A stretch of DNA of 64,000 bases from Schistosoma mansoni (Eukaryota > Platyhelminthes > Trematoda > Strigeidida > Schistosomatidae), in the NCBI RefSeq assembly GCF_000237925.1, contig NC_031497.1:2138524-2202523 (forward strand). The letters are read 5' to 3'. Positions 1 through 10,701 of this stretch are shown piece by piece. The notes under the pieces are model-generated. The model worked only from the letters and a program-made list of their open reading frames with translations. It made no database searches and was not told where the DNA came from. The position numbers were made by a program, and so were the translations under genes. Numbering within the stretch: the stretch's first letter is position 1; every line of letters begins with the position of its first letter.

Positions 1-12
1 GAAATGATTTAT

Positions 13-319
13 TCATTTTATCTTTATGGGTTTTGCCATATTTAAAATATTTTCAGTATAAAGTTCAACATGGTCGCTGTGTGATGTGAAAATTGATCTT
101 TCAATTTGAGAATTACTGTGTGTGGATAGATTCCCATTTGGTGACCATTTGCTCAATTTTGAATTCACAATAAACGATATGGTATTATCTAGATTTATTG
201 TGGTAGTATATATAGGATTCAGGAATTCCCATAGTCTGTCCTTTGCGAAACAATTTTCAACGTCTTCTAAGTAATTTACCACTTGGATATATAATAATGT
301 CTCATTGTGGTGTGGGTTA
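13..319 (-). CDS. possible terminal exon, unknown protein
   Basis: An open frame of about 100 codons ends in a stop at position 13. It reads as mixed-composition protein (Trp, Cys and hydrophobic residues spread through it) rather than low-complexity shadow. A plausible splice acceptor (AG at 320-321, with a branch-like TACTAAT upstream) would open it at 319 in phase 2. The frame closes upstream at 370-372, so any start lies in an exon further along the minus strand. The acceptor falls inside the start of a dispersed repeat (308-612), so this could be an exonised or chance frame. I recognise no family. Confidence 0.3.
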
Positions 320-612
320 CTGATATCCACATTAGTAGTACATGGTGATGGTGGGGCATTGTATGTATTTCAGTAGAAGATCGATAAAGAGAGAACGGGA
401 ACGGCACTCAATTGGTACGAAAATGCATGAAAAATTATAATCGGAGACTATGGACGGATATTTGCAGAAGAAACAGTCAAATTGAGACAATTGATTGTTA
501 TTTTGCAAATTAACTATTCACCATATGGTTCTCATATTTTAATGAGATATTCTGTAATGTCGTGCTAAAATGTATTCGATTGTCCCTAACCGGTGTTCTT
601 GTTCACTACATC
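308..612 (+). repeat. unclassified 305-bp repeat R1, copy a
   Basis: This stretch aligns by eye along its length with 6372-6676. Shared landmarks are GTGGTGTGGG near the start, an AGAAGATC segment in the middle, GAAAATGCATGAA, and a TTCGATTGTCCC segment near the end. No coding frame, Pol III boxes or terminal repeats are apparent. The family is not recognised. Confidence 0.6.
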
Positions 613-1229
613 ATGTTATTGAATTAATATATTTACAGACTCTTGGTGTTAACTATACACAGGAGCGTAAGGTTGCTTGTTTAATTCTGTAGAATTATAC
701 GAGATAATGAATTTGTTCAGTGCTATAGATATATCATATCCGTGATCTTTTGCCACAACAAAACATTGTACTAAGATTTTCAGCATCATAATTTCAAACT
801 AATTCTTTGGTTTTAATAGTGAAAACACGTTTAAATAAGTTCTTCTAGTGATGTTGACACTTGGTGAAGTGCTTTCACCGAAAAACTCATTTCTACAAAT
901 CATTTAAAATACGGCAAGTTTCCTATTCACTGGATGGGATGTCTAACCCCACAAACAACCCCTCTTCTTTATCCGGGCTCGGCGTAGGTAGTAAACACAG
1001 AAGGGCTTCTCCTGATGAACAGAATCAAGACGTCCTAAACTCTATTAGTCATACAGTGATCTCATTAACACTAGTACAAAATTTGACTTACTAGATGGTG
1101 ACTTGGATATATTTGACTCATAGTTTATATAGAAACCATAGACAATGAATATTTATTGACAATTATAATTTACAATAAACTACTTTTTAAGTAAATATGT
1201 TTTTTATCTCCATCGCAACAACATAATTT

Positions 1230-4200
1230 TCAGTGTAATATACGTTGAAGTATTTCATTTATGGTTAAGTGTTTGATCTCCTCCAATTGTTTTGTATACC
1301 ATTCATCCTCTTCACTGTTTGTTCTATTATGAATATTATTATCGACATATTCATGGGACAATTTTCTTGTTCCGTTTTTATTGTTAGAAAGTGATTTGGT
1401 TTGTGATTGTCTTCTTTCAATCAGTGAATTCATTTCTTCTGAAATATACGGATAAAAAGCATTGGGTGTTTGTGAATACATTCAACGATTATCAAAGCAT
1501 ACTATTGATATTATACTATTATGCGATGTTATTGTTATCATTGTCTCTCATTTGTTAATTTTACTAAGATAAAAGATGTTGTGTTGTACAAGACCAAATA
1601 CAAGATTGTAAGCAAAAATGAATAGTGGCTAGCAGTGGAATCCAGGACGCGCGTTTCGTCCTATTCGGGACTCGTCAGCTGGATGTATACACATATGCCA
1701 ATAAGAGACTGACCAGTTGCAGTCCTAAACATCAATGGTGAGATTCAAACAAACAATACTAAGTGAATTTAAACATCACCCCATTGCACAAGCAAGTGGC
1801 TATCAGGAATCAGTGGCCGAGTGGATAACGCGATGGCGTTTGAGGCGAAAGGTACTGGGTTTGAGTCCCAGAATGAACATCAACTCAGATGGAGGTACAT
1901 CCAGCTGACGAGTCCCAAATAGGAAGAAACGCGCATCCTAGATTTCACTACTGGCCACTATCCATCTTCGCTTACAATGGTTGTGAATTAAGGCTATTTC
2001 GAGGCAATACGCACAGTTTGCACACATGCCAATTAGAGACTGACCAGTTGCAGTCCTAAACATCAATGGGAAGATTCAAACAAACAAGACTAAGTGGATT
2101 CAAATACAGGATGTTTCAATTCCACGGGATGCTTTATTACTTCGGAAAGAATGACCCAATATTCGTTGATTCACATTTCAAACTTTGGTTATTTAGCCAT
2201 ACAATGCTATATTTTCATGACTTTCCATCTTAGCATCAATATATGTAGTTATCATTACTTTATTGTCATGCATACAGCAAAAAGTGACGGTAACAATGAA
2301 ATCATTTTCTTACATCATATACGACACCCAGTATTACTTTCAAACATGGACGATTAGGCATGTCCTGAATACAGAAAAACAATTTGAGTGATAACGTTCT
2401 GATTCCAACCAAGCAGAAACGTACCGAATAGGTGAATCGTGATTTCAAACAATTTATTAATTGATTGTAATAAACATCAGTATTCGTATATTTTTGTCAT
2501 TTACATCTGTACTCAGTATCAGAATAAATCATTCAAAAACGAGCTGCTGGTTATTCTCGACTCCCACTCTTTGATGCACCTATTTGTTGATTTGTTCCCT
2601 TTTCAACCATCTCCTTACTTTACTCAACCTTTAGGTGTTTGCTTAATGGAGTCTGAGAAGCAAAGGCTCCGAAATCCCCGTTTTCTTTTAATTTGTTTTG
2701 TCACTGTGGTGTACATTCACATTCCTTTAATAAAGTCAAACCTAGCACACTTATATTTCTCAGCAAACACGTTAATTTCAACCAAGCCGCAGCACAGTAT
2801 AACTACCATCCAATCCAGTTAGTAAATAACTTTTCAATTCTCAACATGGTTCACACTGATGAAACATGCTGTCTTGTCGCAAAGTTAACGAATTCATTTC
2901 GAAGTTAATCAGCTGAAAGAAAACTAATATTATTATCCCAAATGGTTCTGTGTAGATGATTACATACAATAAATTTCATCATAAATTTATGTTACGTTGC
3001 AGAACAACAGTAAACAGAAAAAAATTAAACTGATGTAATCGTATCATTCTTGTAGAATTACCCAGACTTATTGACCGACCATCATTTTCTTGATATATTT
3101 TTGGGCACATTTCGTGAATAGAAAACGCCCTTGGGAGAGCTACAAAGTAGCATACTAAAAAACTCATCAGCCAATTACAGTCAAGGAATTCCGAGTTAGA
3201 AATGTAAGCTGCAGGTCAACTAAGCATTTCAAATTTTCAAAATAAAATTACGAAATTAGAACCTTTTCCAAGTGAGTTCTAGGGATCTAACTTCCCCAAC
3301 AATGGGTAATATTCGTTTATCTGCCTGATTATATTATCATTAGTAGTATGTTTTAGTAAAATATCCTTTTCATAAAATGTGACCATAATTCAGGTATTTC
3401 AAAAAAATATACATGGAATTCTATAATGCAGAGAAATTCATGAATTAAACTTACTATATCCGTAAGTGTTGTATCCCGAAGAGTATTGTGAATGGTAACT
3501 TTGAGAAGTATTTATGGATCAATATGATGCATATATTTCCTATTGTGTAATTGTTAAGTAACTAAACTATTCATATTCGTGTTCCTCTTATTATAAGCTT
3601 TATTTTGACCTATGAACTATTATTATACAATTTACCATTCTTGAGTTATCCCCAGTTTATTGATTACTGTTCCCCCTATTCACAGCCACTTTTGACCAAA
3701 TCTTGTACAAATGTTATTTTCCATTTTATGGTACAATGTGATCAGTTTGTTTGGTATATAAACGCAGTATGTTTGAGAATAATGATTCATATTGCAGAGG
3801 CTGTTATTAGTGTTCTGTACGTAACTGTCTGGTCTAGGCAGATAGCAAGACTGATAAATACTCAAGACTGTTCACACGGCTTTTATATATTATTGATCCG
3901 ATCGGTAATTCGCTCTTCTCTCATTGGCGGGAATCAGCACGTTCATATATCAAATAGGGCACACACTCACTCACACGTTATAACAATAAGGAACATTTTT
4001 TGATAATGTAGTCTCTCTATATATTTTCAAGTTTATTTATTTTTCATCAGAGAAGCAGATCCAAATCCGTCAGATTTTATCATTGATTATCTGCTGACAT
4101 TCATTTTCACTTCTTTCAAACTTCCTTTTTTTCTTAAATTCTAAGTATTTATGACATGACTGACCCTTATCAATTTTACCAAAACTACTTTATCATCTTT

Positions 4201-5742
4201 GATTAAATAAATCCATGTTACTACTGATAACAGAGATGATATTACTCATTTTTCTTTTCAGTGAAATAATAATGAGTTTCTGTGTAAAGATTAAATCAAC
4301 ATCTTTTCTTGTAAATTGTTTTTTTCTGGCTTATACACACTTGGTGTTGTTTGCTTGTATCTTCCCATTGTTATTTAGGACTGCAATTGATCAGTCTTTT
4401 GTTGGCATATGTGCATCCTGTGCGGACTGCCTCCATATTGCCTTAAGTCACAAGCTTTATAAACAAAGTGAATATAACTTCACTCCATTGTACAAGCAGG
4501 TGGCTAGCAGGAATCAGTAACTAAGTGGATAACGTGATGACGTTTGGAGCGAACGATACTGGATTTGAGTCTCAGAGTGAACACCAACTCTGAGATGCAG
4601 GTACATTCGGCTGACGAGTATCAAATAGGACGAAACGCGCATCCTAGATTTCACTGCTAGCCACCATCCATCTTTGCTTATAAAGCTTGTTTTTCTGGTA
4701 TTGGAAAATTTTTTTGGTAATTAATAATTGGAAGTAGAACAAAACCATAATCTCGTTTGTCTTGAGAGTATACTAATCTGACCGAAATCAACATATAAGT
4801 TATTTAACTTATGTCTTTGGAAGTGACCAGAAACGCAATTCACATATATGCTAGTATGTATAGTCTTATGAAGTAAACAAATTTTTCCTTTAGTGGTACT
4901 TTGAAATAAGTAGAATGCAACATCCAATAGAAGTAGTACATAGTCCAATCTTCAATATATACGCACGGAATAAACAAAAGAAAATATTTGTAGTTACATA
5001 CCTGTAAACATTTTGCTGTTAAAAGATGAATATTGCAATATATTACCGACAGCTAGTTAATTAATAAAAGCAAAGGTTGATGGTTCCATTTTAGGTTACC
5101 AAATCAAGTAAACAAGTCCAGTAACCACACTTGCCGGCCTCATAGGAAATGGGATACCAATATACAAAAAAAAAATTTCTCATCCAAAATACACAAAATT
5201 ATGCAACAATAGATTGATAACAAGTTAAACTTACCAGTTTTTATTAAATCATCCATTGATGTTCCAACAGAATTCTTTTCAATGAGATCTCTTTCAGTTT
5301 TTCGTTTTGTATCTTGGCAATCGAAACTTGCACGATTTTGTTTCAATGTAGGTTTTGAAGTATTTTCAAATTCATTCAGTTTTACTACCAACGTTGATAA
5401 TTTCTCTTCACAATTAGTTTGTTGCATCAGATGTAGTTTTAAGTGCTTATCTAATTTTTCAACATTTTGACGAACTGATTGTACTTCTTTTCTTAACAAA
5501 TCCATTCCATTTTCTTCGTTAGATCGATTCAGTTTACTAGAAGTGCTTATTATACTGTTTCGTTTCGAATTGATTTCTATGAATTTATCAAGGGTGTTGT
5601 TGATGAAAGTGCGTACAATTTCTTCAATATCATTTCCAGGATTATCTGTACATTCATTTTCATCATTATTATTATTATCCACATTGTCATTTTTGACTGT
5701 TTCCTTTTGTAAAACCTTTTCATTACCCGTTTCTTCTGACAT
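1230..5742 (-). CDS. two-exon gene for a charged, coiled-coil-like protein
   Basis: Exon 1 is 5742-5235 (ATG at 5742-5740; donor CTG|GTAAGT). Exon 2 is 1438-1230 (acceptor after TATATTTCAG; stop TGA). Both junctions are phase 1, so they join in frame into about 238 residues, with a Glu codon split across the intron. The N-terminus (about 1-40) is rich in Asn, Asp and Glu and looks disordered. A Leu/Lys/Glu-rich stretch at about 80-125 has the spacing of a coiled coil. The C-terminus is acidic and ends with a short Leu/Ile-rich helix. There is no signal peptide or membrane segment. The 3.8-kb intron holds SINEs and an LTR-like fragment, and small exons inside it cannot be excluded. I recognise no family; matched splice phases and composition support a real gene. 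Confidence 0.55.
1640..1685 (-). ncRNA. hammerhead ribozyme, core intact
   Basis: On the minus strand the order is stem I strand ATCCAG, core CTGACGA, stem II (GTCC with GGAC), GAAA, a short GC stem III, the GTC cleavage triplet, then CTGGAT closing stem I. Every core position of the type I schistosome hammerhead is present, so self-cleavage after GTC is plausible if the region is transcribed leftwards. This is one of the two best-preserved copies in the window. Confidence 0.85.
1814..1868 (+). promoter_or_regulatory. RNA polymerase III A and B boxes of the SINE
   Basis: TGGCCGAGTGG (1814-1824) fits an A box and GGTTTGAGTCC (1858-1868) fits a B box. Their 33-base separation is normal for a tRNA-type internal promoter. 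The segment resembles a class II (Ser/Leu-like) tRNA head but does not close into a full cloverleaf with an acceptor stem, so it is a SINE promoter, not a tRNA gene. Confidence 0.7.
1899..1943 (+). ncRNA. hammerhead ribozyme, weakened
   Basis: ATCCAG, CTGACGA and GAAA are present. The base that should close stem II next to GAAA is A instead of C, and the cleavage triplet is ATC, which loses the first C-G pair of stem III. It is recognisable but probably poor at cleavage. Confidence 0.7.
1982..2105 (+). repeat. start of a further SINE monomer
   Basis: Directly after the hammerhead unit the SINE body restarts (GAGGCAATACGCACAG, then CAGTTGCAGTCCTAAACATC, then AAACAAACAAGACTAAGTG) and breaks off near 2105 before the A box. 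This is a head-to-tail junction between monomers, as expected for a hammerhead-bearing tandem family. Confidence 0.65.
2110..3536. other. no recognisable feature
   Basis: AT-rich intronic sequence of the small minus-strand gene. Short open frames occur on both strands but lack splice context or family resemblance. I see nothing else here. Confidence 0.4.
3537..3880 (+). mobile_element. LTR-like fragment (fossil)
   Basis: Matches the interior of the complete LTR-like element at 52206-52798, including the TTATTATAAGCTT region, the CACAGCCAC segment and the GGTATATAAACGCAGTATG promoter-like part. It is incomplete and old-looking, probably Ty3/Gypsy-type. Confidence 0.6.
4360..4690. repeat. hammerhead SINE, inverted dimer
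   Basis: 4360-4470 is the beginning of the SINE body on the minus strand. From 4471 the plus-strand body continues through degraded A/B boxes (about 4513-4570) to a hammerhead and the CTGCTAGCCACC tail. Two partial monomers are joined head to head, as at 61490-61830. Confidence 0.7.
4604..4650 (+). ncRNA. hammerhead ribozyme, partly degraded
   Basis: Core CTGACGA and GAAA are intact. Stem II has mismatches (GTAT opposite GGAC), stem I begins ATTCGG instead of ATCCAG, and the cleavage triplet is ATC. It is a relic of the family, not an ideal ribozyme. Confidence 0.65.
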
Positions 5743-6371
5743 GCTTTCTTTAAACTGTAACGTTTATTCTATGAAAAATTATTTGAACTGATGATACGTG
5801 ACAATTGCGGGTTTCTTTTCCTTTAAAAACCTTTATACATAATAATGTAACAATATTTAAACGATAATTTGTATATAGAGTCTATCATTATACTATAGAT
5901 TTCTTTAAGTAGTATTGTTTCACTGATTTGAACGAATCAAACTTATATTCTTTATTATTTCTAGGATTAAATGTAGAAATCTAATATCATAAAACAATGA
6001 AACTTAATGTTACCTATAACATGCAATGATCAAAACAATAGTTCATCATCGTGGGATCATTCTATCATGTGATCATAGAAATAAGAATCAGAAAGTTTTT
6101 GTAGCTAATTGAAATTTCTATGGATTCTGTTGTCCATTAGCTTCCAATATATATTGGATAAAACATAAAACCTCTGTGTTTATAATGGCCTATTCAAAAA
6201 TATATATTTCTTCTGTCACAAAGAAAAAAACACTTAATACTAGTGTTATGAAGAGATTTATAACGGTGTAAATCCTCACAGACATTGATAATGATGATCT
6301 AATCAAAATCAGAAATTACAAGCATATTATAAGGGTTTCAGTTCCTTATTCAAGATATTATTGCAGCGGTA
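5743..6371. other. upstream region of the two-exon gene; nothing else seen
   Basis: AT-rich sequence 5' of the small minus-strand gene. No TATA box at a convincing distance, RNA gene or repeat is recognised. Confidence 0.35.
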
Positions 6372-6676
6372 GTGTGGTGTGGGCTATTTATATTCATATA
6401 AGTAGTATATGATGATGGTCAGACATAGAATGTATTATGGCAGAAGATCAATAAGGAAAGAACAGGAATGAAGCGTAATCGGTACGAAAATGCATGAACA
6501 ATCAAATCAGAGAAGACGGACTCATATATATGCAGAAGGAACAGTTAAGATTGAGACCATAGATTGTTATTTGAAAATTAACTGTTTCGTGTATCGCTAT
6601 CGGTATTTAGTGACATGGTCTGTAATTTGCTTATATATATTCGATTGTCCCCACCCGAGTCCTTGTTCACTGCCGT
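6372..6676 (+). repeat. unclassified 305-bp repeat R1, copy b
   Basis: Counterpart of 308-612. Its right end is where a 5'-truncated RTE begins, so the LINE was inserted at, or joined to, this repeat. Confidence 0.6.
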
Positions 6677-7375
6677 AGGTCTCAACATACATAAAGAAAA
6701 AAGCAAGATTCTCAAATTCAATACGAAGAACACCATACAATCACACTTGATGCAAAACTCTGCGAGATGAGCAAGCTTTCACGTACCTGAGAAGCATCAT
6801 CGATGAAGAAGAAAGACAGGATGCAGATGGAAAGGCAACGATTAACAAAGAACAGGCCTTATTCCTACAGTTGAACAACATATGGAACTCAAAACAACTA
6901 TCAACCAATATCAAAAACAGAATCTTCAATACGAATGTCAACACAGTCGTATTGTAGAGAGCTGAAACTCAGAGAACCACCACAACCGTCATCAAAAAGG
7001 TACAAGTATTTATGGCCGACTGTCTACACAAGATACTCAATATCATTTGGCCGCATACCATCAGCAACAGCCTACTGTGGGAGACGACAAAACAGATTCC
7101 ATCAGAAGAGGAAATTAAGAAGAGAAGTTGGAAGTGAATAGGACATACATTGAGGAAATCATTAAACTGCATCACGAGGCAAGCTTCAACTTGAAACCCT
7201 TAGGGGAAACGGAAAATTGGAAGGCCGAAGAACCAATTACTTGGGGAATTGGAGGAAGGAAGAATAGCAACAGGAAAGTATTGCGCGGGACAGGGTTGGA
7301 TGGAGAATGTTGTTGATTAGCCCATGCTCCTCCACGACGGGTAATAGGCGTAAGTAAAATAAAAGTAAATGAAAA
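6677..7375 (+). mobile_element. RTE-type LINE (family A), 5'-truncated copy 1
   Basis: Corresponds to the part of the family downstream of the reverse transcriptase YADD motif. Broken frames encode segments like the family's QLSTN, LRKIL-type and TNQIP/EEIRKR stretches. The 3' end is the family's TAAG-rich tail (GGCGTAAGTAAAATAAAAG). The protein region is 5'-truncated and shifted several times, so the copy is dead. Confidence 0.8.
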
Positions 7376-7489
7376 TGGATCATCCTTTTGATGATAGCTA
7401 AATGCACAGATTTCAACGAATCACATCACTAGTAATATATGAGATTGTTTCGAGTATGTAAATCATTTTCAGAACACGTATTTAAGTAT

Positions 7490-7945
7490 AACCAGTTTCT
7501 AGAGGGGGAAAGACTGAGAGCTCGCTGATATGAACTGACACATGTTGATAATTGTGTAGTGTGATGGTATAATATGATTGGTTTTTACAATGTTCTCACT
7601 ACTAAGATTTTAAAGGATGCTTTGAAATTATCTACGACTACAGGTTTGCTACTCAATAAGCCTATAAATGTAAGTGGAACCAAATCATCTATTGAATAAG
7701 CCATGTAGCAATCGATACTGATTATGTCCTGTACCAGAGAAAGATGTAAGTCACTACAATAATTCACCAAGTGGAATGTGAATCCGTTATGCCCAATTTA
7801 AGATTTTCGGATCAGACTACAATGATACTTTGCATTATACGGTTTACTGTTCATTGTCTACAATTAGCATTCAAGCAACTTTTGTTATTTTCAGAAGACG
7901 TTATTTGCAATGCTGTCGTATTATTTTATTGAACGAAAGAAGCAA
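7490..7945 (-). repeat. 450-bp repeat R2 with conserved 60-codon frame, copy 1
   Basis: The reverse complement matches 11075-11525 and 28750-29215 along its length. It keeps the same open frame (7585-7770), beginning near [20 protein letters not shown] and ending [13 protein letters not shown]. I do not recognise the protein; it may be an internal piece of a larger element. No terminal repeats were found. Confidence 0.6.
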
Positions 7946-9562
7946 CTGAAAATAGGCTACTCGTTCTGGTTAACGCATCATTATTCGATCCAACCGAAGT
8001 AGAATGTACTAAGAACTGTGTTGCTAACTTACCATTTTCGATTATTACTAATAATCACATGGTCGGGATACAATTTTCCCAAAATGTGCGTACTCACGCA
8101 AATCGAACATATAATCCACTCTCCATTTTCATCTACAGCATACATTGTCAGTTTAACAGAAAAATATTTGCAAAAGAAAATTATCATGCAGTTAGTTCCT
8201 TTGTCCATTGTATAAACCGACAATGAAATCAAAAACTGATTATTTTATATTAACAAATGATATACCATAGTTATATGAATGAATTTGTATTTAGATCACA
8301 ATTTTTTTGCATATATATAATAAATATAATCACATAGTCATTGTTAACTCTTATAACAGTATAAAACAAGTAAGCACTAATTTTTGTTTGTTTGGGGAAT
8401 ATAAATTAAGGAATCAGTTTTCTTCATATGACCTTAATCATGTGACCTTGGTAACTGTTTAAAAATAGAATAAATAACTTTTTTTAATTTTTTTTTAATT
8501 ATAAAATTCAGCGCCATAATATAAATTAGTTACTATAAGCAAATCCAAAAAAATTTAACCTAATTATGTATACANNNNNNNNNNNNNNNNNNNNNNNNNN
8601 NNNNNNNNNNNNNNNNNNNNNNNNNNNNNNNNNNNNNNNNNNNNNNNNNNNNNNNNNNNNNNNNNNNNNNNNNNNNNNNNNNNNNNNNNNNNNNNNNNNN
8701 NNNNNNNNNNNNNNNNNNNNNNNNNNNNNNNNNNNNNNNNNNNNNNNNNNNNNNNNNNNNNNNNNNNNNNNNNNTAACCAATAAAACCGCTAAAAATTTA
8801 AACAAAAAATGGTTTACCAGGGTAGTAATGAGTTTATCACTGTCTCTTTTTTGAATAGTTATCATTGGTAACCTTTTGTTATTCCAATCCTTTACATTCA
8901 ATTATTTTAATTGTTCCATACTATTTATTACCCCAATGCTAAAACTCTAATACATATTTGGTTGTAACCGGCTCATGAGAAGCCACGAAATATAATGAAT
9001 TCATATTATTCTGCATCAATATTTGTTGTCTTTATTTAAAACAAAATTAACCGATTCATCCTTGCTTATTTACCGTATGACAAAGAAGTACCCTACCTCA
9101 CTGATATGTCTTTACTCGAATTATAGGTTGACGAAGTGTCCGTAGTCAACATTTTGTTGTAAACATCTGAAGCATCGTTGGTAAATACTGGTAGTCGGGT
9201 AATGAGACGCTGGTGCAGTCAAATAAATGGATCATTGGCATTTACGTGAAGAAGATTTAAACCTCTGTTGACTTTGAACTCGTCATTGGCTTAACATTCA
9301 CTTATCTTAATGTCTTTGGTTTCGATGATATCTAATTTTTTCTCAAATGTTCACGTTCATCCTCTACTAGTTCACGTAATTCATGTCTTTGTCACAACTT
9401 ATTATACGATTTCTAATGCTGGTTAAGAATAATTAAACGTTAGCTGGTTCAGAGGTCAGAAATTCAGGTGGATATTACGTCAATGCATTGACTTGTAAAA
9501 TGATACTGAGTATACATGTTTTTATTTGCTACTCTTCATATATGATTAAAGAAATCATCATA
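7946..9562. other. intergenic, with a 200-N assembly gap
   Basis: Positions 8575-8774 are N, a 200-base placeholder of probably unknown true length. The sequence on either side is AT-rich and I recognise no gene or repeat in it. Confidence 0.7.
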
Positions 9563-10701
9563 TCAACACTAATGGATAATCACAGAAATTCATCCCACAC
9601 TCTCAATTCCAACACGCTTTTCTTAATCTCTAAACAACGAAACACACTCATCGCATCATCACCAACAATCAATCAGAATATCGGAAACATAACTGGAACA
9701 GTCAGCACATAGTTCCCACATTTGAGTCCAATGGAATCAGAACGGAAACTTAATTCTTTCTCTATTCAATAGTCGCATGCAATCGACTAACAACTAGGAA
9801 AACATCTGTTGATTCACGTCAAAAATGCTTCTCTCCAAGTTTACTAACAACAAACTTGCAATCAAAACAAACGCCTGAAATACCTCGTACAAACACAACG
9901 AAGACATTCTCATGTACGCCAGATTCAGAAGAGATACAGTTGCTGAAATACTGAGAAACAGATCTCCGATATCTTTTAGAAAACCGATTTATTCTACTAA
10001 GCTTCTTACTGGTTTCTGATTTTATCACATATGTTAGGTATAAACTGACACTTTTCAAACAACCAGTGTACAGACACATGTTTACTTCCGAATAATGAAC
10101 AATCGAACTCATTGAGACAAACGCTTTCCAAAAGTATTTCTCAACATCACGCTCTTCTGCTAGTAATCACACATTCAGTTTGAAATACCTCATCAAAATT
10201 CACCACTCTGCCCCAAAACAATTATCCTACAAAATCATCTACTCAGCCACAGTAATGAGCTCAGAAGCGGGAGCGAAATGTTACGCACTGAACAGGCTAC
10301 AGTAATTCAACGATTGGAAATTAAACTATTTTGTATTTTTCATTCTACCGGAGTCTTAAACTTCTCACGTTGGAGCTGGAGTGTAGGAAGAATGATTTTT
10401 AGAGGCGACCTGGGCAATCAAATAGTATAACACTATCCCAAAACACAAACAAAGCCTTTGCATTCAACGCTTACATTTCGTAGTTCAACTATAAAAAGAC
10501 TATCTAAAGCAGTTTCGACAAAAAAACTAAGTAGTGAAATTTACGTGGAATATTTCGAAATGTTAAATATAACCAGTACAACAATTTAAAAGTCATTTAC
10601 GTAATAGAAAATTAATCAAATAATAAAGTTTATATAAAACCTCAAAGTTGGTTCATAATTGTTACAACTGATCGCAATAACTAACAATCATGTTTCATGC
10701 A

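Larger units (their letters stand above)
1606..1981. repeat. fold-back SINE unit with a hammerhead at each end
   Basis: A tRNA-like body in + orientation (about 1690-1890) is flanked by the same roughly 75-base segment in opposite orientations: 1611-1690 (minus) and 1893-1975 (plus). Each segment contains a hammerhead ribozyme followed by a GTGGCTAGCAGTGG-like stretch. The family matches the hammerhead-bearing SINE-like retroposon known from schistosomes (Sm-alpha type). The inverted ends would let a transcript or single strand fold into a long hairpin. The same arrangement recurs at 61575-61830. Confidence 0.8.

Noticed and set aside
1811-1870. tRNA gene suggested by A and B boxes
   Set aside because: It belongs to a dispersed repeat, lacks a paired acceptor stem and continues into a hammerhead; it is the SINE's Pol III promoter. 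The same holds at 4513-4570, 28500-28560 and 61690-61710.
3605-4003. 132-codon plus-strand frame
   Set aside because: It lies mostly over the LTR-like fragment at 3537-3880 and has no protein family resemblance.
8029-8232. Minus-strand frame with a zinc-finger-like WIICSIC stretch and a GTGAGT donor
   Set aside because: Only one Cys pair, no supporting neighbouring exon, and an alternative frame with an AG acceptor is equally possible; not enough to call an exon.
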